Source: Campylobacter ureolyticus ACS-301-V-Sch3b (GTDB lineage Bacteria; Campylobacterota; Campylobacteria; Campylobacterales; Campylobacteraceae). Taken from it: 64,000 nt of DNA. Below, in pieces: positions 35,214 through 45,137 of the stretch. A model generated the notes under the pieces. The model did not search any database. It saw only the letters and a list, made by a program, of their open reading frames with translations, and was not told where the DNA came from. The stretch is from positions 319,667 through 383,666 of the forward strand of contig NZ_KE340327.1 in the NCBI RefSeq assembly GCF_000413435.1. The letters run 5' to 3'. The position numbers were made by a program, and so were the translations under genes. The first letter of the stretch is position 1, and each line of letters opens with the position of its first letter.

Positions 35214-36324
35214 ACCACAAATTACAGATGATGAAAAAAGTAGTATAAATCAAATCTTAGATGATCCAACATTTGATGCGGTACTAAGTTTTGAAAATGA
35301 AGTTAAAAATTTTTTTAACTCCAAATACGCTATTTCTACAAACAACGGCACAACCGCTCAACGCCTTGCTTTAAGAGCTATGGACATAAAAAGAGCAGAT
35401 AAAATAATTTGCTCTGTAAATTCATTCCCAGGCACAGCTGAAGTTATAAGACATTTTGATGCAGAGCCAATTTTTACAGATATTAATGAATCTGATTTTA
35501 ATATGAATATTGAAAGCTTAGAAGCTGTTTTGCAAAAACACAATCATAAAAAATTAAAAGCTATTTTTGTATCTCATATCGCAGGTCAAAGTGCTGATTT
35601 AAATAGTATTTATGAACTTGCTAAAAAATTTGATTTAAAAGTCATAGATGATGCAAGTAACGGCGTAGGAGCTATGTATAATAATGCAAAAATAGGCTCT
35701 ATAAATGACTCATTTATCTCAACTTTTCAGCTAAATCCACAATTTAAAAAAGCAGTTGCAACAGCTGGATTTTTCACAACAAATGATGAAAAAATTGCTT
35801 CAAAAGCAAAACTTATAAGAAATCATGCAATAGTTACAAATACTCAAAAAGATGGAAGTTTGGATTATATTTATGATGTTGTTGATATTGGTGAAAAGTA
35901 TGATTTAAGTGGAGTTTGCGCAGCTTTTGCCTCATCTTGGTTTAAAAAAATACCAAATTTCATAAAAAGGCGAAAAGAAATAGCTCAAATTTATAACGAA
36001 GAGCTTAAAAACTGCCCTCATGTAACTACTCCAGTAGCAAAAAAAGATCACATTTATACTCAATACATCATAAAAATAGATAGAAATAGAGATGATTTTG
36101 CAAGAAAACTAAAAGAAGTCGGAGTAAATGTCTCACTTCATTATATTCCACTTTATTTACTTTCATACTATAAACAAAAATACGGACATAAAGTAAATGA
36201 CTTTCCAATAGCTTTAAAAACTTATCAACAAATTTTATCTTTACCAATTTATGCTGATTTAAGTGATGAAGAGGCACATTATGTCTGCGAAAAAGTAAAA
36301 TTTGTAGCAAGCAAACATGTCTAA
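35194..36324 (+). CDS. DegT/DnrJ/EryC1/StrS-family aminotransferase (atypical)
   Basis: A 376-residue PLP enzyme starting at GTG 35194 with AAGGAA upstream, overlapping nadE by 20 bp. PFFRPQITDDEK, NGTTAQRLAL, PFP-like NSFPGTAEVI, VIDDASNGVGA (D152/D153, ring-N contact) and the candidate Schiff-base lysine K185 or K186 in FQLNPQFKKAVATAGFFTT mark the fold; the usual SFHxxKxxTTGEGG loop is changed. Relatives transaminate nucleotide-sugars for surface glycans. Its setting between nadE and lpxK suggests an envelope sugar, by inference. Confidence 0.82.
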   Translation: MQIPFFRPQITDDEKSSINQILDDPTFDAVLSFENEVKNFFNSKYAISTNNGTTAQRLALRAMDIKRADKIICSVNSFPGTAEVIRHFDAEPIFTDINESDFNMNIESLEAVLQKHNHKKLKAIFVSHIAGQSADLNSIYELAKKFDLKVIDDASNGVGAMYNNAKIGSINDSFISTFQLNPQFKKAVATAGFFTTNDEKIASKAKLIRNHAIVTNTQKDGSLDYIYDVVDIGEKYDLSGVCAAFASSWFKKIPNFIKRRKEIAQIYNEELKNCPHVTTPVAKKDHIYTQYIIKIDRNRDDFARKLKEVGVNVSLHYIPLYLLSYYKQKYGHKVNDFPIALKTYQQILSLPIYADLSDEEAHYVCEKVKFVASKHV

Positions 36325-37231
36325 AAAAAATTTTCACAACTGGGTAAACAAATACTTTTACTCACCAAATTTTTGGCAAAAATTCATTGCAAAACTACTG
36401 CTTCCACTAAGCTATATTTATGCTTTTATAGTAATTATTAAAAAAATTTTAAGCAAAGAAAAAGATCTAAATATAAAAATAATAAGTGTTGGAAATTTAA
36501 TAATTGGAGGAAGTGGAAAAACCCCATTAACGCTTGCACTTTATAAACATTTTAGTAAAAATTATAAAACATTTATAATTTTAAGAGGATATAAAAGATC
36601 TTCTAAAGGCTTAGTTGAAGTTTGCATTGATAATAAAATTTTAGTTGATGTAAAACAAAGTGGTGATGAGGCTATGGAATATGCACTAAATAGCGCAAAT
36701 GTAATAGTTAGCGAAAATAGGATAAATGCAATACAAAAAGCTAAAAGCTTAGGAGCAAATTTAATTATTCTAGATGATGGGTTTTCTAAATTTAATATTA
36801 AGAAATTTAATATTTTACTAAAACCACCGATTAGACCATATTTTAACTTTGCTTTACCAAGTGGAGCTTATAGATATCCACTGTTTTTTTATAAATTTGG
36901 AGACTTTATAGTAGAAAATAGCGAAAACAAAAAGCGCTCTTTTATAGAAAATGAAACTAAAAATATGGTTTTAGTAACCGCAATTGCAAATCCGAAGCGC
37001 TTAAAAGAGCATTTTAATAAATGTATTGGAAAAGAATTTTTCCCAGATCATCATGCTTTTACAAAAGATGAACTTTCTCAAATTTTAGAAAAATATAATG
37101 CAACTTCACTTCTAGTGACAATGAAAGATTATGTTAAAATCAAAGATTTTGGTTTGCCAACTTCAATTATAAAACTTGAAATTTCGCTTAGTCAAACTCT
37201 TATAAAAGCTATTTCAAATTACATAAAGTAA
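36317..37231 (+). CDS. lpxK: Tetraacyldisaccharide 4'-kinase
   Basis: A 304-residue protein with an N-terminal membrane helix (about 22-42) and the Walker A IGGSGKTPL (63-71), then LRGYKRSSKG and a DDGFSKFNI segment that matches the LpxK DDGFQ motif. It adds the 4'-phosphate of lipid A at the inner face of the membrane. It overlaps the aminotransferase by 8 bp. Confidence 0.95.
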   Translation: MSKKNFHNWVNKYFYSPNFWQKFIAKLLLPLSYIYAFIVIIKKILSKEKDLNIKIISVGNLIIGGSGKTPLTLALYKHFSKNYKTFIILRGYKRSSKGLVEVCIDNKILVDVKQSGDEAMEYALNSANVIVSENRINAIQKAKSLGANLIILDDGFSKFNIKKFNILLKPPIRPYFNFALPSGAYRYPLFFYKFGDFIVENSENKKRSFIENETKNMVLVTAIANPKRLKEHFNKCIGKEFFPDHHAFTKDELSQILEKYNATSLLVTMKDYVKIKDFGLPTSIIKLEISLSQTLIKAISNYIK

Positions 37232-37270
37232 GAATATGCTAAAATAAGATAAATTTTTAAAGGAGAAAAA

Positions 37271-37576
37271 ATGGTAATTTTGCAAGTATTGTTTGATTAT
37301 AAAGGCGGTTTTGGCGATGAGATGTATAAAGAGTGTAAAGATTTAGCAAATTCAATAAATCAAGAAAAAGGCTTTTTATGGAAAATTTGGACAGAAAACA
37401 AAGACGATAAAAAAGCTGGTGGAATATATGCATTTGATAATGAAGAAAATGCTAAAAACTATATCACAATGCATAAAAAAAGACTTTCTGATTTTGGTGT
37501 GGCGTCAAATTTCACTTACGAAATTTTAAACACAAACGATGAATTAAGTCAAATTACAAATTTTAAAACAAAATAA
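37271..37576 (+). CDS. YdhR-like putative mono-oxygenase (dimeric alpha-beta barrel)
   Basis: A 101-residue protein: VILQVLFDYKGGFGDEMY, KGFLWKIWTENKDDKKAGGIYAFD-like strands and AKNYITMHKKRLSDFG follow the YdhR family pattern. These are small dimeric barrels with suspected mono-oxygenase function and no proven substrate. A clear AAAGGAG site precedes the ATG. Its stop codon overlaps the argB start by one base. Confidence 0.75.
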   Translation: MVILQVLFDYKGGFGDEMYKECKDLANSINQEKGFLWKIWTENKDDKKAGGIYAFDNEENAKNYITMHKKRLSDFGVASNFTYEILNTNDELSQITNFKTK

Positions 37577-38433
37577 TGCAAAAAAAATTAAAAATGGCAA
37601 AGTCAAGAACAGCTGAGATAATCCTCTCAGCTTTGCCATACATAAGAAAATTCAAAGATAAAATCTTTGTTGTAAAATACGGTGGCTCGGCTCAAATAGA
37701 TGAAGGGCTTAAAAGTGATTTTGCAAAAGATATAGTGCTAATGAGTATGGTTGGCGTAAGGGTTATAGTAGTTCATGGCGGTGGAAAAAGGATAAACTAC
37801 TATCTTGATAAGCTTGGAATAAAAAGCGAGTTTAAAGATGGTCTTAGAGTTACAACAAAAGAGTCTATTGATGTCGTTGAAATGGTACTAAGCGGTCTAA
37901 TAAATAAAGAAATAACTGCACTTTTAAATGAAAATGGTGCAAAAGCAATTGGACTTAGTGGGAAAGATTCGCACCTGCTTAGCTCAAAACCACTTAAAAA
38001 TGGAGCTTATGGCTTTGTTGGAGAGATAAATAGTGTAAATAAAAATATGCTTGATTATATTTTAGATGGTGGATATATACCTGTTATCGCGCCAATTTCA
38101 GTTGGTGAAAATTCACAAAGCTATAATGTAAATGCCGATCTTTGCGCAAGTAGTATCGCAAAATGCATAAAAGCTGATAAGGTTATTTTTCTAACAGACA
38201 CAAAAGGCGTTTTAGATAAAAATGGTGAATTAATAAGCACTTTAAATAGCGATGAAATTCAAAATCTTAAAAATGATGGCACGATAAGTGGAGGCATGAT
38301 ACCAAAAATAGATGCTTGTTTGGAGTGTGTAAAAAATGGTGTAAATGGAGCTCACATCATAGACGGCAGAATTTCTCACTCAATTTTACTTGAAATTTTT
38401 ACAGATACTGGCATAGGAACTTTGGTAAAATGA
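37576..38433 (+). CDS. argB: Acetylglutamate kinase
   Basis: A 285-residue protein. FVVKYGGSAQ (about 31-40) and VIVVHGGGKRINYYL (about 62-76) are the phosphate loops, NADLCASSIA binds N-acetylglutamate, and GTISGGMIPK is near the end. It has the N-terminal extension seen in the arginine-sensitive hexameric class, so feedback control by arginine is plausible. argD is elsewhere in the window (48541). Confidence 0.96.
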   Translation: MQKKLKMAKSRTAEIILSALPYIRKFKDKIFVVKYGGSAQIDEGLKSDFAKDIVLMSMVGVRVIVVHGGGKRINYYLDKLGIKSEFKDGLRVTTKESIDVVEMVLSGLINKEITALLNENGAKAIGLSGKDSHLLSSKPLKNGAYGFVGEINSVNKNMLDYILDGGYIPVIAPISVGENSQSYNVNADLCASSIAKCIKADKVIFLTDTKGVLDKNGELISTLNSDEIQNLKNDGTISGGMIPKIDACLECVKNGVNGAHIIDGRISHSILLEIFTDTGIGTLVK

Positions 38434-38729
38434 TAGTTTTAACAACAGTTTCATCTAAAAAAGAAGCCATTTTCATAGCAAAAAAACTTCTTGATAAAAA
38501 AGCAGCGGCTTGTGTTAATTTTTATAAGATAAAAAGCCTTTATTTTTGGAAAGAAAAACTTCATAAAGAAAAAGAATTTCAACTTATCATAAAAACAAAT
38601 AACTATAAAAAAGTAAAAAAAATTCTTTTAAAACACCATTCTTACGATACACCTGAGATAATATCTCTAAAATTTAATAAAGTATATAAAAAATATAAAA
38701 AATGGATTAAAAATAGCATAAAAGGATAA
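38430..38729 (+). CDS. cutA: CutA-family divalent-ion tolerance protein
   Basis: A 99-residue protein: TTVSSKKEAIFIAKKLLDKK, AACVNFYKIKSLYFWK and FQLIIKTN then YDTPEIISL are the family-wide CutA positions. It forms very stable trimers; the role in copper tolerance is old and disputed. It overlaps argB by 4 bp. Very Lys-rich. Confidence 0.9.
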   Translation: MIVLTTVSSKKEAIFIAKKLLDKKAAACVNFYKIKSLYFWKEKLHKEKEFQLIIKTNNYKKVKKILLKHHSYDTPEIISLKFNKVYKKYKKWIKNSIKG

Positions 38730-38731
38730 AA

Positions 38732-40165
38732 ATGAATTTAACCTCCACAAGAGATAAAACCCAAAGTGTTGCTTTAAGTTATGCACTTTTAAACCCGAGT
38801 GCAAATTTTGGTGGACTTTTTGTTCCCAAAAATTTTCCTAAATTTGATGATGAATTTTTTAAAAAAGCAGTTCATTTAAGCTATAAAGAGCTTGCACTTG
38901 AGATAATTAATAGTTTTGATTTTAATATAGATGAAGAAATTTTTAAACTTGCTTTAAATTCTTATGATAAATTTGATGATAAAAACATTCCATTAAAAAT
39001 AGAAAAAATTAGCGAAAACCTATATATAAATGAGCTGTATCATGGACCTACAAGAGCATTTAAAGATATGGCTTTACAACCTTTTGGCATAATCATAGAT
39101 GAGCTTGCAAAAAAAGATAATAAAAACTATTTAATAATTTGTGCAACAAGTGGTGACACTGGACCAGCCACTTTAAAAGCTTTTGAAAACTCAAAAAATG
39201 TAAAGGTAGTTTGCCTTTATCCATATGAAGGAACAAGCGAAGTTCAAAGACTACAAATGGTAACTTCAAATGATAGAAATTTAAAAGTTATCGGAATAAA
39301 AGGAAATTTTGATGATGCACAAAAAGCTCTTAAAACTTTACTTGGCGATGAGGATTTTAAAAACACATTAAAAAAAGAAAATTTATTTTTAAGTGCTGCA
39401 AATTCTGTAAATTTTGGTCGTATTTTATTTCAAATTATTTATCATTTTTACGATTATGTAAATTTTCTTAAAAACGGCATTTTAAAAGGTAACGAAACAT
39501 TTGACATCATAGTTCCAAGTGGTAATTTTGGAAATGCTTTAGGAGCGTATTATGCTAAAAAAATGGGGGCAAAAATTGGTGTTATAAAAATAGCTTCTAA
39601 TCAAAACAATGTTTTGACAAATCTTTTTAATAATGGAATTTATGATATAAAAAATAAAAGCTTAATTAAAACAATAAGCCCTGCAATGGATATTTTAGTC
39701 TCATCAAATGTTGAGAGGCTTTTATTTGATAAATTTGGAGATATCAAAACAAAAGAATTAATGCAAAATTTAAAAGATAATAAAAGCTATAAAATACCTA
39801 AAATAGAAGGTTTTGAGGCGAAATTTTGCACTGATAAGGAGTGCATAAATTTTATAAAAGAAATTAGTAAAAAAGGAAAATTAATAGATCCACACACTGC
39901 AACTTGTTTTAAATTTACACCAGTTAAAAAACCAACTGTTATAACATCAACTGCTCATTGGGTGAAATTTACACCATCAATGATAAAAGCTATTAAAAAC
40001 GGTGAAGTAAAAGATGAAAAAAATGATATGCTAAATTTAGCAAAAGAGTTTAATGATAAAGTTCCAAATGAAATTTTATCTCTTTTTAGCAATGAAGAAA
40101 AGCATAAAAAAATAGTCGAAAAAGAAGAGATTAAAAATACAATAATAGAGTGGATAAAAAAATGA
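38732..40165 (+). CDS. thrC: Threonine synthase
   Basis: A 477-residue protein of the longer (yeast/E. coli-like) class. STRDKTQSVALSYALL is the usual N-terminus, GPTRAFKDMALQPFG (about 108-122) carries the PLP lysine, ATSGDTGPATLKAF holds the phosphate-binding loop and IVPSGNFGNALG the PLP phosphate site. It converts phosphohomoserine to threonine. Overlaps kdsB by 4 bp. Confidence 0.96.
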   Translation: MNLTSTRDKTQSVALSYALLNPSANFGGLFVPKNFPKFDDEFFKKAVHLSYKELALEIINSFDFNIDEEIFKLALNSYDKFDDKNIPLKIEKISENLYINELYHGPTRAFKDMALQPFGIIIDELAKKDNKNYLIICATSGDTGPATLKAFENSKNVKVVCLYPYEGTSEVQRLQMVTSNDRNLKVIGIKGNFDDAQKALKTLLGDEDFKNTLKKENLFLSAANSVNFGRILFQIIYHFYDYVNFLKNGILKGNETFDIIVPSGNFGNALGAYYAKKMGAKIGVIKIASNQNNVLTNLFNNGIYDIKNKSLIKTISPAMDILVSSNVERLLFDKFGDIKTKELMQNLKDNKSYKIPKIEGFEAKFCTDKECINFIKEISKKGKLIDPHTATCFKFTPVKKPTVITSTAHWVKFTPSMIKAIKNGEVKDEKNDMLNLAKEFNDKVPNEILSLFSNEEKHKKIVEKEEIKNTIIEWIKK

Positions 40166-40884
40166 TAGTAATCCCTGCAAGACTTAAATCAACTCGTTTT
40201 AAAGATAAGATTTTAGCTGATATTGGCGGAGTTCCAATGTTTATAAAAACTGCACAAAATGCTAAAAAAGTTGATGATGTATTAATAGCAGTTGATGAAA
40301 AAAGTATTTTAAATATCGCTTTAAATCACGGCTTTAAGGCTGTTTTAACCTCTACATCACACAATAGTGGAACAGATAGAATTAATGAAGCTGTTTTAAA
40401 AATAGGTTTAAAAGATGATGAGATTATCATCAACCTACAAGGCGATGAGCCGTTTTTTGAAACTGAAAATTTAGCTAAATTTAAAGAATTTGCAAATATT
40501 GCCATAATAAAAAAAGGTTATTTTATGGCAAGTGCGTATAAAAAAATAAGTCAAAGCGATGCAAACAATCCAAATTTAGTAAAAGTTGTTTGCGATAACT
40601 TAAATAATGCAATCTATTTTTCAAGGGCAAAAATTCCATATCCAAGAGAAAGTTTTAATGGCTATAGAGGACATATTGGAATTTATGCTTATAGCGTAAA
40701 AAGCTTAAATGAGTTTTGTGATTTTGATGAAAGCATTTTAGAAAACACAGAAAAACTTGAGCAACTTCGCGCTTTATCAAATGGTAAAAAAATCGCAATG
40801 TGCGAGCTTGTTACTGAAAGCATTGGAATTGATACGAAAGAAGATTTGGAATTGGCACTTAAAAAATTTAAAAGCCAAATTTAG
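40162..40884 (+). CDS. kdsB: CMP-KDO synthetase
   Basis: A 240-residue protein starting at ATG 40162, whose ATGA overlaps the thrC stop; an upstream ATG four codons earlier is less likely. IPARLKSTRFKDK (about 4-16) is the CTP-binding loop and INLQGDEPF (about 92-100) the metal site. It activates KDO for the lipid A inner core, so it works with lpxK four genes upstream. Confidence 0.96.
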   Translation: MIVIPARLKSTRFKDKILADIGGVPMFIKTAQNAKKVDDVLIAVDEKSILNIALNHGFKAVLTSTSHNSGTDRINEAVLKIGLKDDEIIINLQGDEPFFETENLAKFKEFANIAIIKKGYFMASAYKKISQSDANNPNLVKVVCDNLNNAIYFSRAKIPYPRESFNGYRGHIGIYAYSVKSLNEFCDFDESILENTEKLEQLRALSNGKKIAMCELVTESIGIDTKEDLELALKKFKSQI

Positions 40885-40926
40885 CTATTTCTAGATACAG
40901 TTTTATGATATATTAAGGAGAAAGAA

Positions 40927-41313
40927 GTGAAAAAGATTTTAACAATTTTAACTTTTTTTACATTTATTTTAATTGGATGTGGTGGTTCAAGTGCAGAAAA
41001 AACAGCTGTTGATTTTACACAAAAACTTTATACAAGCAACACAAAAACAGTTGTTGATATGCTTTATTTAGGTGATGAAAAACCAACAAAAGCGGATATG
41101 GACTTTGTATTTCAAAAAATTGATTCTGTTTTAGAGCAAAATAAAGCAAAAGCAAAAAAAAGAGGAGGATTTAAAAAAGCTGATGTTATAAAAAAAGACA
41201 TTGATGGAAATACTGCCAGCATTAGAGTCCAAACCACATTTAAAGATGGCTCAACCCAAGCTGACACGATGGATCTTATAAAAATCAATAATAAGTGGAA
41301 GATAAGATTATAA
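40927..41313 (+). CDS. Lipoprotein with DUF4878-like domain
   Basis: A 128-residue protein starting at GTG 40927 with a good AAGGAGAAAG site. The signal ends in LIGC (Cys 18), a lipobox, so it should be processed by Lgt and anchored in a membrane. The rest (TAVDFTQKLYTSNTKTVVDM, then IRVQTTFKDGSTQ and INNKWKIRL) fits the NTF2-like DUF4878 fold. The role is unknown. It overlaps the next gene by 19 bp. Confidence 0.75.
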   Translation: MKKILTILTFFTFILIGCGGSSAEKTAVDFTQKLYTSNTKTVVDMLYLGDEKPTKADMDFVFQKIDSVLEQNKAKAKKRGGFKKADVIKKDIDGNTASIRVQTTFKDGSTQADTMDLIKINNKWKIRL

Positions 41314-41882
41314 AGAAAATATTTCCTTTTTTATTAATATTTTTTATATTAGTAGGTTTTTTTACATATAAAAACACCAAACTAAAAAGTCCTAATTTTA
41401 GCTACATCCCTGAGTTTAAGCTTGGGGATCTTATATTTAGACATGGAAACACAATGGATAGTTTTCTAATAACAAAAGCAAGCGATTTTAAATACTCACA
41501 TGTGGGAGTTATATTATCACTAAATCCTACAAAAGTTATACATTCTCTACCAGATGATTATAAAAATAAAAATGGTGTTATTATAGAAAATTTAGATGAT
41601 TTTTTAGAAAATGCTACTGATTTTGGCGTAGCAAGAGTTAAATTTTTAGACAAAAATAACACTTTAATTTTTCTAAATAATTTAAAATTAAAACTTGGAA
41701 ATAAGTTTTCACTTGATAAAAATGGACTTTACTGCACAACATTTATAGTAAATGAGCTTAATAAATTTAAAGAAATGAATCTTTCATATACAAAGGTAAA
41801 TTTACCACTACTAGAAAAAGAGTATCTTTTTCCAAAAGCAATATGGAATGATGAAAATATAGAAATAATCTATGAAAATTAG
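41295..41882 (+). CDS. YiiX/YebB-like permuted NlpC/P60 hydrolase
   Basis: A 195-residue protein from GTG 41295. A membrane anchor (about 9-25) precedes the fold. GDLIFRHGN, YSHVGVIL (catalytic-region His about 74) and GLYCTTFIVNEL (Cys about 151) give the Cys/His of the permuted NlpC/P60 superfamily, whose members cleave amide bonds in peptidoglycan or lipids. The domain would face the periplasm. Overlap with the lipoprotein gene suggests the two work together. Confidence 0.75.
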   Translation: MEDKIIKKIFPFLLIFFILVGFFTYKNTKLKSPNFSYIPEFKLGDLIFRHGNTMDSFLITKASDFKYSHVGVILSLNPTKVIHSLPDDYKNKNGVIIENLDDFLENATDFGVARVKFLDKNNTLIFLNNLKLKLGNKFSLDKNGLYCTTFIVNELNKFKEMNLSYTKVNLPLLEKEYLFPKAIWNDENIEIIYEN

Positions 41883-41920
41883 ACCTTTAAAAATATAGAA
41901 ATATTTTATAAAACTAGATT

Positions 41921-42814
41921 TTATTTATGTCTTAAAAGATCAATTAGACTTTTTTTAGGATCTTTTCCATCTATTGTTAGTGCAACTTCTCTTGCAATTG
42001 GTGTATATATATTATGCAAATTTGCTAGTTTTAAAATAGCCTTTGAGGTTAAAATCCCCTCAGCAACTTCGCCCAATTCTTCCAAAATTTCATCTATTTT
42101 TTTACCTTGTGCCAAACCAAAGCCTACTCTATAGTTTCTTGATAAATTGCTTGATGCAGTTAAAAACAGATCCCCTGCACCACTAAGCCCTAAAAAAGTT
42201 TCATCTTTTGCACCAAAAAATTTACCAAACCTTGCTATTTCTACAAGACCACGAGAAATTAGACTAGCTCTTGCATTGTTGCCTAAATTTAGCCCATCGC
42301 ATGCTCCACTTGCTATTGCAATGACATTTTTATATGCACCGCAAACTTCAGCTCCTATAACATCATCTGATAAGTAAGCTTTAATATAATATGGAAAAAA
42401 TGAGCAAAACTCTTTTGCTAAGTTATCGTTTTTAGAACTAACTACAACAGCACAAGGAAGTTTTTTTAAAACCTCGCTTGAAAATGACGGCCCTGAAAGA
42501 GTTGCTAAACTATCCTCACCAACAAATTTAGCAAAAATTTCATGTAAAAACTCTCCACTTTTGGCATTTATCCCTTTTGAGGCGACTAAAATTTTTTGGT
42601 TATTATAAACAAAATTTTTCTCAAGCCAAGACTTAGTTATTTGAGATGAAAGACTAAAAACTAAATATTCACATTTTAAAGCTTCTTCTAAACCAACAAA
42701 GTTAGGTATGTCTTTTTTAGTTCTTGAAGTTATAACGCATTCATTTTGAAAGCTAAAAGCATCAAAAAGCGCACTTCCCCATTTTCCAGCTCCAATAACT
42801 GCTATCTTAGCCAT
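41921..42814 (-). CDS. gpsA: Glycerol-3-phosphate dehydrogenase [NAD(P)+]
   Basis: A 297-residue protein from ATG 42814 (MAKIAVIGAG), two codons inside the longest frame. IAVIGAGKWGSAL is the NAD(P) loop, LSGPSFSSEV is the GpsA signature and EVCGAYKNVIAIASG holds the catalytic Lys. It makes sn-glycerol-3-phosphate for phospholipids. It follows gatB by 10 bp. Confidence 0.95.
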   Translation of the reverse strand: MAKIAVIGAGKWGSALFDAFSFQNECVITSRTKKDIPNFVGLEEALKCEYLVFSLSSQITKSWLEKNFVYNNQKILVASKGINAKSGEFLHEIFAKFVGEDSLATLSGPSFSSEVLKKLPCAVVVSSKNDNLAKEFCSFFPYYIKAYLSDDVIGAEVCGAYKNVIAIASGACDGLNLGNNARASLISRGLVEIARFGKFFGAKDETFLGLSGAGDLFLTASSNLSRNYRVGFGLAQGKKIDEILEELGEVAEGILTSKAILKLANLHNIYTPIAREVALTIDGKDPKKSLIDLLRHK

Positions 42815-42823
42815 AAACAAACC

Positions 42824-44248
42824 TTAAAGTTTAGCTTTTAAAAGCTCGTTTACTTTTGCAGGATTAAACGCACCTTTTCCGGCCTTCATAACTTGTCCTA
42901 CAAAAAATCCAAAAAGTTTATCTTTTCCACTTTTGTATTCAGCAACCTTATCACCATTTTTAGATAATACTTCGTCTATAACTGCTAAAATTGAAGCATC
43001 ATCGCTAATTTGCTTTAAGCCAAGCTTATCGATAATATCATTAACTTTTGCATTGTTTTCCATCATATTATCAAGCACATCTTTTGCTGCTTTTTGAGAT
43101 ATAGTATTATCCTCAATTCTTTTTAAAAGTTCACTCATTCTTAAACTATCAACTGGGCTTGTTTCTATAGTTAAACCATTTTTAAGTCTTCCTAAAAGCT
43201 CAACTGTAAGCCAAGTAACACAAAGCTTTGGATCGTGTCCTTTAGAGATCAAATCTTCAAAATAAACAGCCATGGCATAGTCATCAATAATAACTTTTGC
43301 ATCACTTTCTTTTATATCAAGCTTTTCAACATATCTTTTAAGCTTTGCACTAGGAAGCTCAGGTATATTAGTAGCTTCTTTCATCATTTCATCACTTATA
43401 TGAACAGGAAGCAAATCAGGATCTGGGAAATAGCGGTATTCTGCACTATCTTCTTTGCTTCTCATTGATCTAGTTGTCAAATTAGTTGTATCAAAAAGCC
43501 TTGTTTCTTGAACAACTTCACTTTCATATTTGCCATCTTCATAAGCTGCAATTTGGCGATCTACCTCATACTCAATTGCTTTTTGTATAAATCTAAATGA
43601 GTTTAAATTTTTTATCTCAACTCTTGTGCCGTATTTACTCTCACCTTTTGGACGAATACTAACATTAACATCGCATCTAAAGCTTCCTTCTTGCATATTT
43701 GCATCACTTATATTAATAAACCTTAAAATTGAGTGAAGTTTTTTAAGATATGCAACTGCTTCATCACTACTTCTTAAATCAGGCTCGCTAACGATTTCTA
43801 AAAGCGGAGTTCCAGCTCTATTTAAATCAACCAAACTTCTATCTTTTTCGTGGTTGTTTTTACCAGCATCTTCTTCTAAGTGTGCTCTTGTAATGCCTAT
43901 TCGCTTATTGCTTACTTCATCTGTGTCTATATATAACTCTCCATGCTCAACAATAGGAATAGTAAATTGAGAAATTTGATAGGCTTTTGGAAGATCTGGA
44001 TAAAAATAGTTTTTTCTATCAAAAACAGAGTTTTGATTAATCTTTGCATTTACAGCTGTTCCAAAACTAATTGCCTTTTTAACAGCTTCTTTATTTAAAA
44101 CTGGCAAAGCTCCAGGAAGCGCTAAGCAAACTGGACAAACATGAGTGTTTTGTTTATCTCCAAAACTTGTAGAGCAAGAACAAAAAATCTTACTTTTTGT
44201 ATTTAACTGACAATGAACTTCTAAACCGATAACTGTTTCAAATACCAT
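42824..44248 (-). CDS. gatB: Aspartyl/glutamyl-tRNA amidotransferase subunit B
   Basis: A 474-residue protein. [21 protein letters not shown] is the conserved start, a zinc-type CSCS/CPVC set is present (about 22-42), and the [12 protein letters not shown] and [25 protein letters not shown] regions are intact, with the YqeY-like tail domain to the end. It forms GatCAB for Gln-tRNA and Asn-tRNA by transamidation; gatA and gatC are not in the window. Confidence 0.97.
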   Translation of the reverse strand: MVFETVIGLEVHCQLNTKSKIFCSCSTSFGDKQNTHVCPVCLALPGALPVLNKEAVKKAISFGTAVNAKINQNSVFDRKNYFYPDLPKAYQISQFTIPIVEHGELYIDTDEVSNKRIGITRAHLEEDAGKNNHEKDRSLVDLNRAGTPLLEIVSEPDLRSSDEAVAYLKKLHSILRFINISDANMQEGSFRCDVNVSIRPKGESKYGTRVEIKNLNSFRFIQKAIEYEVDRQIAAYEDGKYESEVVQETRLFDTTNLTTRSMRSKEDSAEYRYFPDPDLLPVHISDEMMKEATNIPELPSAKLKRYVEKLDIKESDAKVIIDDYAMAVYFEDLISKGHDPKLCVTWLTVELLGRLKNGLTIETSPVDSLRMSELLKRIEDNTISQKAAKDVLDNMMENNAKVNDIIDKLGLKQISDDASILAVIDEVLSKNGDKVAEYKSGKDKLFGFFVGQVMKAGKGAFNPAKVNELLKAKL

Positions 44249-44339
44249 ATAATAATCCTTATAAAATTTCTAATTCGTTATTTTACTATAAAAAGTTTTT
44301 AAATTTGATAAAGTTTTGTAATAAAAAGAATAAAAAAGC

Positions 44340-44367
44340 AAATTTAGCCCAATTTTGAGCTAAATTT
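44340..44367 (-). terminator. Terminator of atpB
   Basis: AAATTTAGC and GCTAAATTT form a 9-bp stem around a ten-base loop 14 bp after the atpB stop, followed on the minus strand by GCTTTTTTATTCTTTTTATT. Confidence 0.8.
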
Positions 44368-44380
44368 TAATAATTTAATT

Positions 44381-45064
44381 TTAATGTTCGTCGATTACAA
44401 CAGCACCTGCTAAATAAACATAACTTAAAACAACGAAAATAAATGTTTGAAGTATAGCCATAAAAGTTAAAAGCGCATAAGGAATCATCGGAACAAACCA
44501 AGGTGCAAGTGTAAGCATAACCAATAAGAATAAATCATCACCTTTTATATTTCCAAACAAACGAAATGACAAAGAAACAACTCTTGAAAGGTGAGAAACT
44601 ATTTCTATTACAAATATAAATGGAGCCATGACTTTTATTGGACCACAAAAACTTTTCATATATCCAAAAAATCCATTTATTTTAACACCTTGATAGTGAT
44701 AATAAAGAAAAACACAAGTTGTAAGAGCTAAGGTTAGATTTAAACTAGCTGTTGGTGCCTCAAAACCAGGAACCATACCAACAATGTTTGCAGTAAAAAT
44801 AACAAGGCCTAAAGTTCCAACAAGTGGTAAATATCTTCTTGCTAACTCATAACTTCCCATTGCATCTTTTCCAATAGAAATAATGCCGTTTATATAAGCT
44901 TCAAAAATATTTTGAGCACCATAAGGCACAAGTTGAAGTGAGTTTGTCGCCATTCTAGCAAGTAAAACAACAATAGCAACTATAAGCAAAAAGTGAAATA
45001 CATAAATAAAAGTATGATTATAAGTAATCAAACTACCAGCAAATAAAAATATATCTTTTAGCAT
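44381..45064 (-). CDS. atpB: ATP synthase F0 subunit a
   Basis: A 227-residue membrane protein with five or six helices. The essential arginine lies in SLSFRLFGNIKGDD (about 165-178), and the helix ending FIFVVLSYVYLAGAVVIDEH is typical. It conducts protons against the c-ring. The gene stands alone, away from the other atp genes, as is usual in this group. Confidence 0.95.
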   Translation of the reverse strand: MLKDIFLFAGSLITYNHTFIYVFHFLLIVAIVVLLARMATNSLQLVPYGAQNIFEAYINGIISIGKDAMGSYELARRYLPLVGTLGLVIFTANIVGMVPGFEAPTASLNLTLALTTCVFLYYHYQGVKINGFFGYMKSFCGPIKVMAPFIFVIEIVSHLSRVVSLSFRLFGNIKGDDLFLLVMLTLAPWFVPMIPYALLTFMAILQTFIFVVLSYVYLAGAVVIDEH

Positions 45065-45137
45065 TCTAACCCCATAAATAAAAATTAATAAGCTATTCTA
45101 CACTATTTTTGGTTAAACAATATTTAAATTTTACTTT

